From: Candidatus Puniceispirillum marinum IMCC1322
GTDB taxonomy: Bacteria > Pseudomonadota > Alphaproteobacteria > Puniceispirillales > Puniceispirillaceae
Reading direction: 5' to 3'
Length of the DNA stretch: 64,000 nt
Assembly (NCBI RefSeq): GCF_000024465.1
Contig: NC_014010.1
Coordinates: 992,001-1,056,000, forward strand
The first letter of the stretch is position 1; every line of letters starts with the position of its first letter. Both the position numbers and the translations under genes were made by a program. The notes beneath the pieces are model-generated. The model saw only the letters and a list, made by a program, of their open reading frames with translations. It searched no databases and was not told the origin of the DNA. Positions 17,104 to 26,669 of the stretch are shown here, piece by piece.

Positions 17104-17769
17104 CTAGTCACTCCTCGAAAGATGACGCTCGACAGCGTAGGTTACACGAACCAAAGGATACAATATTATCATAAACAGCGCGGCCACAACAGTGTAGACC
17201 TCAAGGGGGTTGAAGTTGAGCGATGCAATCAACTTACCTTGCTGAAGCATTTCGACATATGCCACAACCGAAGCCAATGTTGACATCTTGAAAATTTCTA
17301 TCCCCCTGTTGGTAAGTGCGGGCACGATGCGCCGGATAGCTTGAGGTAAGACAATTCTGCGTAGAACTTGTAATCCGTTCATGCCGATGGCTTTTGCCGC
17401 CTCCCACTGGCCTGGTTCAATCGACTGAATACCGCCACGGTAAATTTCTGCCGAATATGCCGCCGAATTCAATGAAATGCCTAAAATAGCGGCAATAAAG
17501 GGACTGATCTCAACAGGTGCGAGGATTGGCAAGGCATAATAGAACCACAATATCTGTACAAGCACGGGCGTATTGCGAAAAAACTCGACAAAGGCTGTTG
17601 ATGCCCAACGCACAGCTTTGGTTCGTGACCGCCGTCCAAGCGCTACAAATAAGCCAAGACTCATACCCAAGATCAGACAGACTATGAAAAGCCGAAGCGT
17701 GCCACCAAGCCCCACTGCCAAAGCCCACCAATTGTCAAAAACACTCTGAAAATTCCAATAATATGTCAT
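17104..17769 (-). CDS. Polar amino-acid ABC permease 2 (HisM/GlnP-like)
   Basis: A 221-residue permease with about five membrane helices. RLFIVCLILGMSLGLFVAL is followed by FRNTPVLVQILWFYYALPIL, a family signature, and by the EAA loop QWEAAKAIGMNGLQVLRRIV near residue 140. It forms a heterodimeric channel with the next-upstream permease, whose stop overlaps its start as ATGA. It is the third gene of the operon. Confidence 0.9.
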   Translation of the reverse strand: MTYYWNFQSVFDNWWALAVGLGGTLRLFIVCLILGMSLGLFVALGRRSRTKAVRWASTAFVEFFRNTPVLVQILWFYYALPILAPVEISPFIAAILGISLNSAAYSAEIYRGGIQSIEPGQWEAAKAIGMNGLQVLRRIVLPQAIRRIVPALTNRGIEIFKMSTLASVVAYVEMLQQGKLIASLNFNPLEVYTVVAALFMIILYPLVRVTYAVERHLSRSD

Positions 17770-18440
17770 AGTGAAAATTCCCCCGAACGGGTAAGGCGCC
17801 GTTCGAAGCGTGAAGCTAGGAAGCTGAAAATAGAAATGGTCACAAAGTAAATCAGCGCCACCACTGTAAAGACTTCAAGTGGGCGGAATGTTTTCTGCGC
17901 GAGTTCATTGGCCTGAAACAACAGATCAGCGTATGACACAGTCGCCACAAGCGTTGTGGTTTTCATCAATTCGATCGAACGTTCCATCATCGAGGGGAAC
18001 ATGCGTTTGACAGCCTGCGGCAGAATGATGCGGCGCATAGCCTGATTATATCTCATGCCAATTGCTTTGGCGGCTTCCCATTGACCATGTTCAATCGATA
18101 CGATTCCAGCGCGAAATATTTCAGCAAAAAACGCACCACTTTGAATGGTGAATGTAAGTGCAGCGGCAAGAAAGGGTGTCATCTCTACCGCCAGTACAAT
18201 AGGCAAGCCAAAGAAGAACCAGAATAACTGAACCAGAGGCGGCGTGGTGCGAAACACCTCAATAATTACATCTGCGGGAAACCTTACCCAACGGCGGGAT
18301 GACAAACGCGCGAATGCCAAGACAAGACCGACCACAAGCCCCCCTGACAAGGCCGTCGCCGTCAACACCAAGGTGTTACGGAAACCGGCAAGTAAAAAAC
18401 CAGTTTCCGTTAATACAGGTATAAAGTCCCATTCATACAT
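17766..18440 (-). CDS. Polar amino-acid ABC permease 1 (HisQ/GlnP-like)
   Basis: A 224-residue permease homologous to the one at 17104. The blocks FRTTPPLVQLFWFFFGLPIV (about 65-84) and QWEAAKAIGMRYNQAMRRII (about 140) correspond to the signature and EAA loop. It begins 15 bases after the binding-protein gene stop. Together the two permeases, ATPase and binding protein make a complete PAAT importer. Confidence 0.9.
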   Translation of the reverse strand: MYEWDFIPVLTETGFLLAGFRNTLVLTATALSGGLVVGLVLAFARLSSRRWVRFPADVIIEVFRTTPPLVQLFWFFFGLPIVLAVEMTPFLAAALTFTIQSGAFFAEIFRAGIVSIEHGQWEAAKAIGMRYNQAMRRIILPQAVKRMFPSMMERSIELMKTTTLVATVSYADLLFQANELAQKTFRPLEVFTVVALIYFVTISIFSFLASRFERRLTRSGEFSL

Positions 18441-18455
18441 AGAATTTAAACAGGG

Positions 18456-19292
18456 CTACAGAAGTTCTTTGACGATGGCGGGAGCCGCTTTTGGATCCAA
18501 CCCGAAACCACTTAGAAAATCTTCATACCAAGTCTGAATTTGTCGTGACTCATACCAACTCTTCAATTGGCCATCGACAAAATTTACAAATTCGGTATCG
18601 CCCTTACGAACCGCGGCACTGGTTGGATTCGACTTTGTCGGTGTTGGCACAATAATCTTGCCGCGACCCAAACGTTTGCGCGCGGCAATCAATGGCGGAT
18701 GGAACAAGCAGACAGCGTCAACGCGGCCTGACTGGAAAGCGGCAATAGCTTCGGTATTGCCCGGATAACGCTGAATATCTGCATTACCAGTATTTTCGGT
18801 CAGAAATGCATCCATGCTGGTGGCCTGAGGCACGGAAATCTTGATGCCTGCCTTATTTAGATCCTGCCAGCTTGACACGTCCAGATCTTCTCTTGCCATA
18901 ACGGCAAGTGAATAGAACAACAATGGTGATACCGGAAAGTCAGCCGCTTCCTTTCGTTTTGCCGTGGCATCCAACACAAACATAATATCGATCTTGTTAC
19001 TCTGCAACGCGGCAACAGCCGTGCCCCAGGTAACCTCGACAGGCTCAAACTCAACACCAAGCGCGGCCGCCATGGCCATACCTGCTGAGACACCAACTCC
19101 AGATGTCCATTTGCCAGTGGCTGGATCTTTCGAATACCAAGGCGGTGCCTGCGTAACCCCTACTCTTAAAGAGCCGCGTGATTTGATTGACGACATTGAT
19201 CCTGCAGCGAATGCTGGCATTACTCCTGATAATCCAATTGTTGCAACAGTTGCACTGGCAACCATTGTAAATGATCGACGGTTGAGCTTCAT
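18456..19292 (-). CDS. Amino-acid ABC substrate-binding protein, family 3
   Basis: A 278-residue periplasmic receptor. The signal peptide MKLNRRSFTMVASATVATIG has an RR pair and may use Tat or Sec, with cleavage near MPAFA|AG. The mature domain shows SLRVGVTQAPPWYSKD and DIMFVLDATAKRKEAADF, the family-3 pattern. It is the first gene of the operon that continues with two permeases, the ATPase, the aminotransferase and the GntR regulator. A perfect 30-base operator-like palindrome lies 62-91 bases ahead of its start. Confidence 0.9.
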   Translation of the reverse strand: MKLNRRSFTMVASATVATIGLSGVMPAFAAGSMSSIKSRGSLRVGVTQAPPWYSKDPATGKWTSGVGVSAGMAMAAALGVEFEPVEVTWGTAVAALQSNKIDIMFVLDATAKRKEAADFPVSPLLFYSLAVMAREDLDVSSWQDLNKAGIKISVPQATSMDAFLTENTGNADIQRYPGNTEAIAAFQSGRVDAVCLFHPPLIAARKRLGRGKIIVPTPTKSNPTSAAVRKGDTEFVNFVDGQLKSWYESRQIQTWYEDFLSGFGLDPKAAPAIVKELL

Positions 19293-19353
19293 GAGTTGTC
19301 TCCTTTCCCCCTGATTATTTCGTTTCGAACTTAATGATCTAGCTAATCATAGG

Positions 19354-19383
19354 TATTTGATGATTGTCAACAATCATCAAATA
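19354..19383. promoter_or_regulatory. Perfect 14-bp inverted repeat, probable GntR operator
   Basis: The arms TATTTGATGATTGT and ACAATCATCAAATA are exact reverse complements separated by CA. The centre TTGTCAACAA fits the FadR/FCD consensus TnGTnnACnA. The site lies 62-91 bases upstream of the amino-acid binding protein start, where a repressor would cover the promoter. The FCD regulator encoded at the end of the same operon is the obvious candidate to bind it. Confidence 0.8.
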
Positions 19384-19488
19384 AGAAATTCTAATGTCAA
19401 TGAGCAGTATGAAGTATTTGCGGCGCATCAATACCGGACGCAGCATATCAATATAGCATCGGCAAAACCCCAGATGTAATTCAAAACC

Positions 19489-22400
19489 CTAGCGCATCAG
19501 CAAATCGATATTGCCACCTGACGCGGTCATATCACGGCAGATATGCTTTTCCTGTTGCAGCCATACATGGCCGCCCTGATCGGTGATGAAAGGGATCACC
19601 CGCTGGCTAGAACGATGCAGCGCCTTGCGCAATGCCGCCAGATCGACATGATGATCGACATGCGTTATCACCACGTCGAAATTGTCATGATCCGGTATCG
19701 CCGTAACTTCCTGCACGCTATTGCCATGGTCACGTGCGATCTGTGATAGGCGGCCACGGGTTTGTGCATCCGGATGACAGACAAGCACCGTACCATGGCG
19801 CGGCATGATGCTATAGCTATTACGCTCACCTGACGGCCCCGGCAGTAGCACCGGAGACAACATTGCATCACCACTATGGCTCGTTTCCGGCATCGTCATG
19901 AAAGCCCGCAGATAGGCACCCCCACCAGCCTTTGGCCCGGTTCCTGATAACCCATGTCCGCCGAAAGGCTGTGCGCCAACAACGGCTCCAATCTGATTAC
20001 GGTTTATATAGACATTACCGACATTGATCATGTCGCTGACAGCTTTGATATTGGCGTCAATGCGGCTGTGCATGGCAAAGGTTAACCCGTAACCAGATTT
20101 GTTTATCGCCTCAACGACATTGGCCTCGTCGCCAGCCTTATAGGTGGCGACATGCAGAACCGGACCAAAAATTTCGCTTTCCAGACTCTCGATACCGGCA
20201 AGCTTGATAATCGATGGCGCGCAAAAACACCCCAAAGTAGGCGCTGTGCCTTGCCAGACCAGACGACCATCATGCCGTGCCGCGGCCACATGCTGATCGA
20301 TCCGCGTTTTGGCATCCTGATCAATGATCGGGCCAATGTCGGTGTCCATATCGGCAGCATCACCAACCTTTAGCATCGCCGCCGCCGCGCTGATCATGCT
20401 GATTAAATCAGCGGCAATATCGTCCTGAATATAAAGTATCCGCAACGCAGAACATCGTTGTCCTGCCGAGCGAAAAGCCGAGGTCAAAATATCATCAACC
20501 GCGCGTTCAAGTAGAGCTGAAGCATCAACAATCATTGCGTTGAGTCCGCCTGTCTCGGCAATAAGCGGCGCATGTGGCTTGCCAGACTGGGCGATAGCCC
20601 CCTCGATAATCTTGGCGGTCGCGGTTGAACCGGTAAAGACCACCATATCGGCCTGTCCCGCCTTGGTCAGCATGTCCCCAACCGCACCGCCACCGCATAA
20701 CAGGTGCAAGGCATCGTCTGGCACCCCGGCTTTATACATCAGCGAGATGGCCAAGGCCGCAATCCGCGGGGTTTGTGCGGCCGGTTTTGCCAACACCGCA
20801 TTACCAGCCGCCAAGGCCGCCACGACCTGTCCGGTAAAAATAGCCAGTGGGAAATTCCAAGGCGAAATAGCAACAACCGTACCCCGCGCCCGGGAATTGG
20901 CACCTAACTGCCGCGTCTGCACAGCATAATAGCGACAGAAATCAACCGCCTCACGCACTTCACCTACGGCATCATCAATGGTTTTGCCCGCTTCATGCAC
21001 AAGCAGATGATAAAGCCTGTCTGCTGCCTGTTCATAATGGTCAGCAATATGATCAACTATGTCAGCGCGCTGTGGTGCTGACAAATGTTGCCATGACGCA
21101 TTATCCGCCTGATCAAATGCGATAGCAACATCTTCACGGCTTGCTTGATCTGGTCGGGAGGGCATATCAGGTGACGCAATAGCTTTGGCAAAGCCACGCA
21201 CAGACTCGACATCTTCTTCATCAAATCCACGACTGTTTTGGCGCCATGGTGCAAACATCTGCACGCCCGTTGCCAGTAAAGCCTTAGCGTTATCGATCTT
21301 GGTATAGGGATCAGTTACTAAATCCTCGATACCAACCTGAACATCCGCCAGCTTGTTCATAAAGGAAGAACTCGCGCCATTCTCCAGAATCCGGCGAACA
21401 AGATAGGCAAGCAAATCTTGATGACAGCCCACCGGCGCATATACACGAAGCGGTGCCGAGGTAATCTTGCTGAGCTCATTATGTACCGCATCACCCATGC
21501 CGTGAAGCTTTTGTAACTCATAGGAAGCTGGCTTGATGCTATGAGCCAGATGGGTTACCGCCGCCAGCGTATAGGCATTATGGCTGGCAAATTGTGGCAG
21601 GAAATGCTGCGACGCTGTCATCAGGCGTTTAGCATGTGCCAGATAGGCCAGATCGGTGTGATTCTTTGACGTATAGACAGGGAAATCAGCGAGCCCCTTT
21701 TCCTGGGCAATCTTGATTTCCGTATCCCAATAGGCGCCTTTGACCAACCTTACAGGTATGCGGACAGCATGACGTTGTGCCTGTTGTTCCAGCCAATCGA
21801 TCACGGCGCCAGCATGGCGGGCATAGGCCTGAACCACAATGCCTATACCAGACCAGCCACGTAATTGCGGATGCGCCAACAGGCGTTCATAAACATATAG
21901 GCTGGGTTTCAGCCTGCTATATTCTTCAGCATCGATGGTCAGTGGGATATTATGCTGACGCGCCGCTAGTGCCAATTGCACCACCCTATCGATTAGCGCA
22001 TTACAGCTGGCTGACCAGTAACGAGTCTGCAACCGGCACGATAGCGCAGACAACTTGACCGACACACCGCTATTGTGATTGACATCATCTGCCTTGGCTT
22101 TGGCACCAGCACAGGCAATAGCATGCGCATAAGCGGCAAAATAGCGATCGCAATCATCTGCCGAGCGCGCAGCTTCACCCAGCATGTCGAAGGAGTATAG
22201 TTTATCACCATCATTAAGATGCGTAACAGCCGCTTCGATGGTTTCAGCAAAAACAAACTGTCCACCCATCTGCCGCATGGCGGTTTCAATCGCGCGGCGC
22301 ACAGCCGGAACACCCAGCTTTGACACCATGGCTTTGAGCCCCTTGTCACGTTGTCCGCGGACAATACCACTGGCCAGTTCTAGTGCCGTCTCCAGACCCC

Positions 22401-22770
22401 GAACAAAGCCGGTGGCATCTGCATCAAGCCAATGTCCCGAAGCCAGCTTGTCAAAAATCAGAAAGTCACGCGTTGCGGCATCGGGAACACGAAGCAGAGC
22501 TTCGGCCATTTCCATGATCATGCGTCCCTCGGCGGTAGATAATTTATACACAGCCATTATCTTTTCTGCCGAAAACAGGCTGCCAGCATCGCGCGCCACA
22601 GCGACAATCTGTCGGGCCTGTTCGAGCACAGTATCGCGGCTTGCGTTGTCCAGAACCGGATTTCGACAAAAGCCAGACACAAGCGCATCCTCATCGGGTA
22701 CCGGCGCCACTGCCGGAAAGACGCCCGCGCCCCATGATACATCGTCTGATACAGAATGTACGCCGTGCAT
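19489..22770 (-). CDS. putA: Bifunctional proline dehydrogenase / P5C dehydrogenase
   Basis: A 1093-residue enzyme oxidising proline to glutamate in two steps, with FAD in the first domain and NAD in the second. The PRODH barrel spans about 175-470 (DKLYSFDMLGEAA, SVKLSAL, RLVKGAYWDTEIK, VYAPVGCHQDLLAYLVRRIL). The P5CDH domain spans about 520-960 (AISPWNFPLAIFTGQ, then ETGGLNAMIVD and the catalytic Cys in SAGQRCSALR). It lacks the N-terminal ribbon-helix-helix of regulatory PutA, so control falls to the divergent Lrp gene. The C-terminal 110 residues form an extra small domain. Confidence 0.96.
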   Translation of the reverse strand: MHGVHSVSDDVSWGAGVFPAVAPVPDEDALVSGFCRNPVLDNASRDTVLEQARQIVAVARDAGSLFSAEKIMAVYKLSTAEGRMIMEMAEALLRVPDAATRDFLIFDKLASGHWLDADATGFVRGLETALELASGIVRGQRDKGLKAMVSKLGVPAVRRAIETAMRQMGGQFVFAETIEAAVTHLNDGDKLYSFDMLGEAARSADDCDRYFAAYAHAIACAGAKAKADDVNHNSGVSVKLSALSCRLQTRYWSASCNALIDRVVQLALAARQHNIPLTIDAEEYSRLKPSLYVYERLLAHPQLRGWSGIGIVVQAYARHAGAVIDWLEQQAQRHAVRIPVRLVKGAYWDTEIKIAQEKGLADFPVYTSKNHTDLAYLAHAKRLMTASQHFLPQFASHNAYTLAAVTHLAHSIKPASYELQKLHGMGDAVHNELSKITSAPLRVYAPVGCHQDLLAYLVRRILENGASSSFMNKLADVQVGIEDLVTDPYTKIDNAKALLATGVQMFAPWRQNSRGFDEEDVESVRGFAKAIASPDMPSRPDQASREDVAIAFDQADNASWQHLSAPQRADIVDHIADHYEQAADRLYHLLVHEAGKTIDDAVGEVREAVDFCRYYAVQTRQLGANSRARGTVVAISPWNFPLAIFTGQVVAALAAGNAVLAKPAAQTPRIAALAISLMYKAGVPDDALHLLCGGGAVGDMLTKAGQADMVVFTGSTATAKIIEGAIAQSGKPHAPLIAETGGLNAMIVDASALLERAVDDILTSAFRSAGQRCSALRILYIQDDIAADLISMISAAAAMLKVGDAADMDTDIGPIIDQDAKTRIDQHVAAARHDGRLVWQGTAPTLGCFCAPSIIKLAGIESLESEIFGPVLHVATYKAGDEANVVEAINKSGYGLTFAMHSRIDANIKAVSDMINVGNVYINRNQIGAVVGAQPFGGHGLSGTGPKAGGGAYLRAFMTMPETSHSGDAMLSPVLLPGPSGERNSYSIMPRHGTVLVCHPDAQTRGRLSQIARDHGNSVQEVTAIPDHDNFDVVITHVDHHVDLAALRKALHRSSQRVIPFITDQGGHVWLQQEKHICRDMTASGGNIDLLMR

Positions 22771-22825
22771 ATCTATCCCTTATAGCTTTGGTTTATCTCC
22801 TATCTTACCAAGAAGAGTGTTTTTC

Positions 22826-22919
22826 TTTATCCTGTATTTATGTATAATACAGTTTATTATTCTTATTTTTATGTATTTATTTTTTTAATATTCTTTATTT
22901 TAACAAAATACAGGATAAA
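22826..22919. promoter_or_regulatory. 14-bp inverted repeat pair in the putA-lrp divergent promoter
   Basis: TTTATCCTGTATTT (22826-22839) and AAATACAGGATAAA (22906-22919) are exact reverse complements 80 bases apart, and a partial third copy (AATACAG) stands at 22846-22852. They flank a very AT-rich stretch between the divergent putA and Lrp-type genes, one arm ending 6 bases before the regulator start. Spaced paired sites of this kind suit an octameric Lrp-family protein that bends or wraps DNA. Confidence 0.75.
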
Positions 22920-22924
22920 TTACC

Positions 22925-23359
22925 GTGGATCTGATTGACCGTAAAATTCTCGACAAGCTTGCCATCGACAGCAAAACAACGTTGAAAGCCTTATCCGATG
23001 AAGTGGGCCTATCTCCATCGCCATTACAGGCACGGATCAAAAAACTCGAAAAGGAAGGCTTTATCCGTGGCTATGTTGCGCAGTTGGATTTTGCCAAGAT
23101 CGATCAGGATCATGTCGCCTTTATCCAGGTCACGTTATCCGACACGCGCGCCGAAGCGCTGGCGGCCTTCAATGGCGCCGTCCGGCAACTCAAAACCGTC
23201 GAACAATGCCATATGATTGCTGGTAATTTTGATTATCTGTTGAAAGTCCGCACCCGCGATATCCGTAGCTATCGCATCGAATTGGCCGAAAAGATTTCAT
23301 CTCTGCCGCATGTCGCGTCAACATCAACCTTTGTATCGATGGAGACGGTCTGCGAGTAA
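22925..23359 (+). CDS. putR: Lrp/AsnC family regulator, probable proline-responsive PutR
   Basis: A 144-residue transcription factor. The N-terminal helix-turn-helix is LKALSDEVGLSPSPLQARIK (about 20-40), followed by the C-terminal RAM/ligand-binding domain (residues 65-140). It begins with GTG (22925), giving MDLIDRKILDKLAIDS, the standard Lrp opening. It is divergent from putA with 154 bases between, which contain paired inverted repeats. In alphaproteobacteria such a divergent gene activates putA in response to proline; this is inference from position and family. Confidence 0.88.
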   Translation: MDLIDRKILDKLAIDSKTTLKALSDEVGLSPSPLQARIKKLEKEGFIRGYVAQLDFAKIDQDHVAFIQVTLSDTRAEALAAFNGAVRQLKTVEQCHMIAGNFDYLLKVRTRDIRSYRIELAEKISSLPHVASTSTFVSMETVCE

Positions 23360-23383
23360 CGACTGGCGAGGGTGGCCAGGATG

Positions 23384-24886
23384 TTAATTCTGTTCCACAT
23401 AAAGCTGGATCGCGGATTCAACGCCATTTTCATAGATATGTTTCAGCCATTTCGCAAAGGCATCCGCAAAGCGTGCATGCTGACCAAGGTCACCATATAT
23501 CTGTTGCATTTCAAGCCAGACTGATGGGCTTTGCCGCGCCGCCGCCGCCGTAGCGGTGAGCATATCCCATATCGGGTCATTAGCCTCTATCTGGCTACCA
23601 TCTTCACGCATGCCTTCACACATGCGTGCCCATAAGGCTTCGACAAGCGCCAGCCCTTCGATCGGGTGCCCTGATGCCAAGCCATCACGAATTGTCGGCA
23701 GGATAAAACCGACATGACGCGCCGAGCCGTCAAAGGCAACGCGCCGCACTGTATCAATAATGGCATCATTAGCGAACCGCCTATCGATCAGATCCAGATA
23801 TTCGATTACCGGACTACCAGGCAAAGGATCGACATGGGGGATTATCTCGTCGGTGAGCACCTTCCTGAACAACGCATGAATAAAAGGCTGCATCATCGCA
23901 TCAGAGATATTTTCAACGCCTAGAATCTCGGCCGCATTGGCCAGCACCTGATGACCAGCATTCAGAACACGTATTTTCCGGGCCTCATACTGATGCACAT
24001 GATCTGAAAATTCCGCACCCACAAGGCTCCAGTCAGGGCGACCCGCACAAAATGTATCTTCAATAACCCATTGCCGGAAATTTTCATGCGTCACTGGCAC
24101 ATCATCATCTATGCCAAAAGCGCGTACACGTTGAAGTTCGGCAGGGCCTGTCGCCGGCACAATGCAATCGACCATCGAGTTTGGAAAAGAACAATGGCGG
24201 TCAATCCAGTCGGCAAGATCCGCATCGCTAAGTCGCGCCAGACCAACAACGGCCTGTCTAAATATCGTGCCATTCGCCTGTAGGTTATCACAGCTCAAAC
24301 CCGTGAAAGGACCAACGCCACTGTCACGCCGCAGACGCAGTGCGGCAACTATAGCGCCAAACGCCGTGCGGGGACGATCTGGATTTTCGGCGTCATAGAT
24401 AATGTCAGGATGCGTAAGATCCAATCCCTGATTAGCTGGATCAAGGTAATAACCACCTTCGGTTATTGTTGTTGTTACGATCCTTATTCGGGGATCAGCC
24501 ATGGCCTGAATAAGCGACTTATTATCGGCATCAACAGGCAAAAAGTCCAGCATCGCCCCCGTGACCTCAGTGGCCTGCGCGCCTAATGGGTCAAGCTCAA
24601 TCAATGTAGTCAGGCAATCTTGCCCCAACAGCTTTTCACGCATAACCGCATCATGTTCACGCACACCAGCCCCAATGATCGCCCAATCCAAAGCCTGGCC
24701 TTGCTGCATGAGGCGATGAACATACCATGCAAGATGGGCGCGGTGAAAATTACCAACACCTATATGCACGATACCTGGCGTCATCTTGGTACGGTCATAA
24801 TGCGGGCGCACGACATGCGATGGCAACGCATCTAGGGTATTGTTATTCAGGCTCGTCACACTGGTTTTACGGGAAGAAAGATCCAT
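23384..24886 (-). CDS. mtlK: Mannitol 2-dehydrogenase-like long-chain polyol dehydrogenase
   Basis: A 500-residue NAD-dependent polyol dehydrogenase of the mannitol dehydrogenase/fructuronate reductase family. The Rossmann entry is GIVHIGVGNFHRAHLAWY (about 40), and the catalytic triad Lys-x4-Asn-x2-His is present in KIRVLNAGHQ near residue 307, exactly as spaced in characterised mannitol dehydrogenases. It should oxidise mannitol to fructose. The start at 24886 shares one base with the preceding stop (TAATG) after GGATGAG; an ATG at 24898 is possible. It is the last gene of the polyol operon. Confidence 0.9.
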   Translation of the reverse strand: MDLSSRKTSVTSLNNNTLDALPSHVVRPHYDRTKMTPGIVHIGVGNFHRAHLAWYVHRLMQQGQALDWAIIGAGVREHDAVMREKLLGQDCLTTLIELDPLGAQATEVTGAMLDFLPVDADNKSLIQAMADPRIRIVTTTITEGGYYLDPANQGLDLTHPDIIYDAENPDRPRTAFGAIVAALRLRRDSGVGPFTGLSCDNLQANGTIFRQAVVGLARLSDADLADWIDRHCSFPNSMVDCIVPATGPAELQRVRAFGIDDDVPVTHENFRQWVIEDTFCAGRPDWSLVGAEFSDHVHQYEARKIRVLNAGHQVLANAAEILGVENISDAMMQPFIHALFRKVLTDEIIPHVDPLPGSPVIEYLDLIDRRFANDAIIDTVRRVAFDGSARHVGFILPTIRDGLASGHPIEGLALVEALWARMCEGMREDGSQIEANDPIWDMLTATAAAARQSPSVWLEMQQIYGDLGQHARFADAFAKWLKHIYENGVESAIQLYVEQN

Positions 24887-25659
24887 TAACTCATCCATTG
24901 TCCACCATCTACATTATAGGTTTGCGCCACAATGTAGTCAGCTTCATTACTTGCTAGAAAGATTGCCATGCCAGCCAGATCCGCGGGACGCCCCATTCTG
25001 CCAAAGGGCACAGCGGCGCCAACTTCCTGCTTCTTCTGGCCTGGCTGTTTGTTCTCATATTTTGCAAAAAAGGCGTCAACACCATCCCAATGTTCTCCAT
25101 CGACCACACCTGGTGAGATCGCATTCACATTGATTCCATGCTCAATCAGATTCATGCCAGCAGATTGCGTCAATGAGATTATCGCGGCCTTAGTCGCACA
25201 ATAGACCGCAACCAGCGGCTCGCCACGCCGTCCTGCCTGGCTGGCCATATTGATAATTTTCCCGCCCTTTCCGCGTGCAATCATATGCCGGGCAACAGCT
25301 TGCATTGTAAAAAGTGTCCCAGCAACATTGATATCAAATACCTGCTGGTAATCATCACGCGTGATGTCGGTAATTGGGGCCGCGGTGAAAATTGCCGCAT
25401 TATTGATAAGAATATCAATACCGTCAAATGCCGTTACAGCCATCTTCACACCAGCGTCAATACTCGCCTGATCGGTCACATCCATCTCGATAGCAATCAC
25501 CTGATCACCAAGACGCTTTGCGGCTTCATGAGCGCGCGCGCTATTGATGTCAGCTATGGCAACCCGCGCACCTTCATTGACATAGGCCTCAGCAAAATGA
25601 AGCCCAATCCCCCGCGCCGCGCCCGTAATCAGCGCTGATTTTCCAGCCAGCCGCTTCAT
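24886..25659 (-). CDS. smoS: Sorbitol dehydrogenase-like SDR (SmoS type)
   Basis: A 257-residue classical short-chain dehydrogenase. It has the cofactor loop TGAARGIG (12-19), NNAA, the catalytic Ser in NMASQAG and YCATK, and ends DGGQWMS like SmoS/PolS polyol dehydrogenases. Asp in IADIN after strand 2 indicates NAD(H). It likely oxidises D-sorbitol to D-fructose. It overlaps the ABC ATPase gene by ATGA and the mannitol dehydrogenase gene by TAATG, so three genes are translationally coupled. Confidence 0.88.
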   Translation of the reverse strand: MKRLAGKSALITGAARGIGLHFAEAYVNEGARVAIADINSARAHEAAKRLGDQVIAIEMDVTDQASIDAGVKMAVTAFDGIDILINNAAIFTAAPITDITRDDYQQVFDINVAGTLFTMQAVARHMIARGKGGKIINMASQAGRRGEPLVAVYCATKAAIISLTQSAGMNLIEHGINVNAISPGVVDGEHWDGVDAFFAKYENKQPGQKKQEVGAAVPFGRMGRPADLAGMAIFLASNEADYIVAQTYNVDGGQWMS

Positions 25660-26660
25660 GTCACCCGCAACCCCTGTTCGTCAAATCTATGCAGATGCGT
25701 GAAGTCGGGTGAAAGGTAAACCTTGGCACCATAGGACAGTTGCAACTCACCACTGGCACGTACCGTCAACATTTCCGAAAAAGCCGGGCATTGCACATGA
25801 ACGAATGTATCAGACCCCAAATGTTCAGTTACACCAACAACGCCTTCCCAATCACCTGACGTGGATGAAATGGCGACATGCTCAGGCCGAATCCCGATGG
25901 TATGCGCCTTATGTTTCAAAGCCTCTTTACCACCAAGAAGATTCATCTTGGGCGACCCAATAAAGCCAGCAACGAATGTATTGCATGGAGAATGATATAG
26001 CTCTAACGGGCTTCCCACCTGTTCGATCACGCCAGCCTGCAACACCACAATCTTGTCAGCCATGGTCATCGCCTCAACCTGATCATGCGTCACATAGATC
26101 ATCGTGGTCGCCAGCCGTTTATGAAGCTCGCTTATCTCAAGCCGCATCCCAACCCGAAGCGCGGCATCAAGATTCGATAAAGGTTCATCAAACAGGAATG
26201 CTGTTGGTTCGCGCACAATGGCACGGCCAATGGCAACACGCTGACGCTGGCCGCCTGATAATTGGCCAGGACGGCGATCAAGATAATCGGTAAGGTTCAG
26301 TACTTTTGCCGCATCTTCGACCCGGCGCGCCTGTTCGGCCTTGTCCATACCAGCCATGCGCAGGGGAAAGCTAATATTCTTGCGCACAGACATATGCGGA
26401 TAAAGCGCATAGGACTGAAAGACCATGGCCAGACCACGCTTGGATGGCGGGTTTATCGTTGCATCCTGACCGTTAATCAGTATCTGACCCGCTGTCACAT
26501 CTTCAAGCCCAGCAATCAAACGCAAAAGTGTGGATTTACCACAGCCAGACGGACCGACAAATACGACGAACTCGCCTTCATCAATCTGCAAATCGAGCGG
26601 CGGAATAACTTCGACATTACCAAAATGTTTTGAAACCTGTTTGAGTTGTATCTGTTTCAT
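25656..26660 (-). CDS. smoK: Sugar/polyol ABC transporter ATPase (SmoK/MalK-like)
   Basis: A 334-residue CUT1-class ATPase. It has Walker [10 protein letters not shown] (36-44), signature [16 protein letters not shown], Walker [13 protein letters not shown] and switch [12 protein letters not shown]-terminal TOBE/OB regulatory domain follows (residues 240-334, GIRPEHVAI). It energises the permeases encoded upstream and is coupled by ATGA to the sorbitol dehydrogenase gene. Confidence 0.93.
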   Translation of the reverse strand: MKQIQLKQVSKHFGNVEVIPPLDLQIDEGEFVVFVGPSGCGKSTLLRLIAGLEDVTAGQILINGQDATINPPSKRGLAMVFQSYALYPHMSVRKNISFPLRMAGMDKAEQARRVEDAAKVLNLTDYLDRRPGQLSGGQRQRVAIGRAIVREPTAFLFDEPLSNLDAALRVGMRLEISELHKRLATTMIYVTHDQVEAMTMADKIVVLQAGVIEQVGSPLELYHSPCNTFVAGFIGSPKMNLLGGKEALKHKAHTIGIRPEHVAISSTSGDWEGVVGVTEHLGSDTFVHVQCPAFSEMLTVRASGELQLSYGAKVYLSPDFTHLHRFDEQGLRVT

Positions 26661-26669
26661 ATCTGTTTC

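Noticed and set aside
22184-22888. 234-codon open frame on the plus strand
   Set aside because: It is antisense to the well-supported putA coding sequence and runs into the promoter gap.
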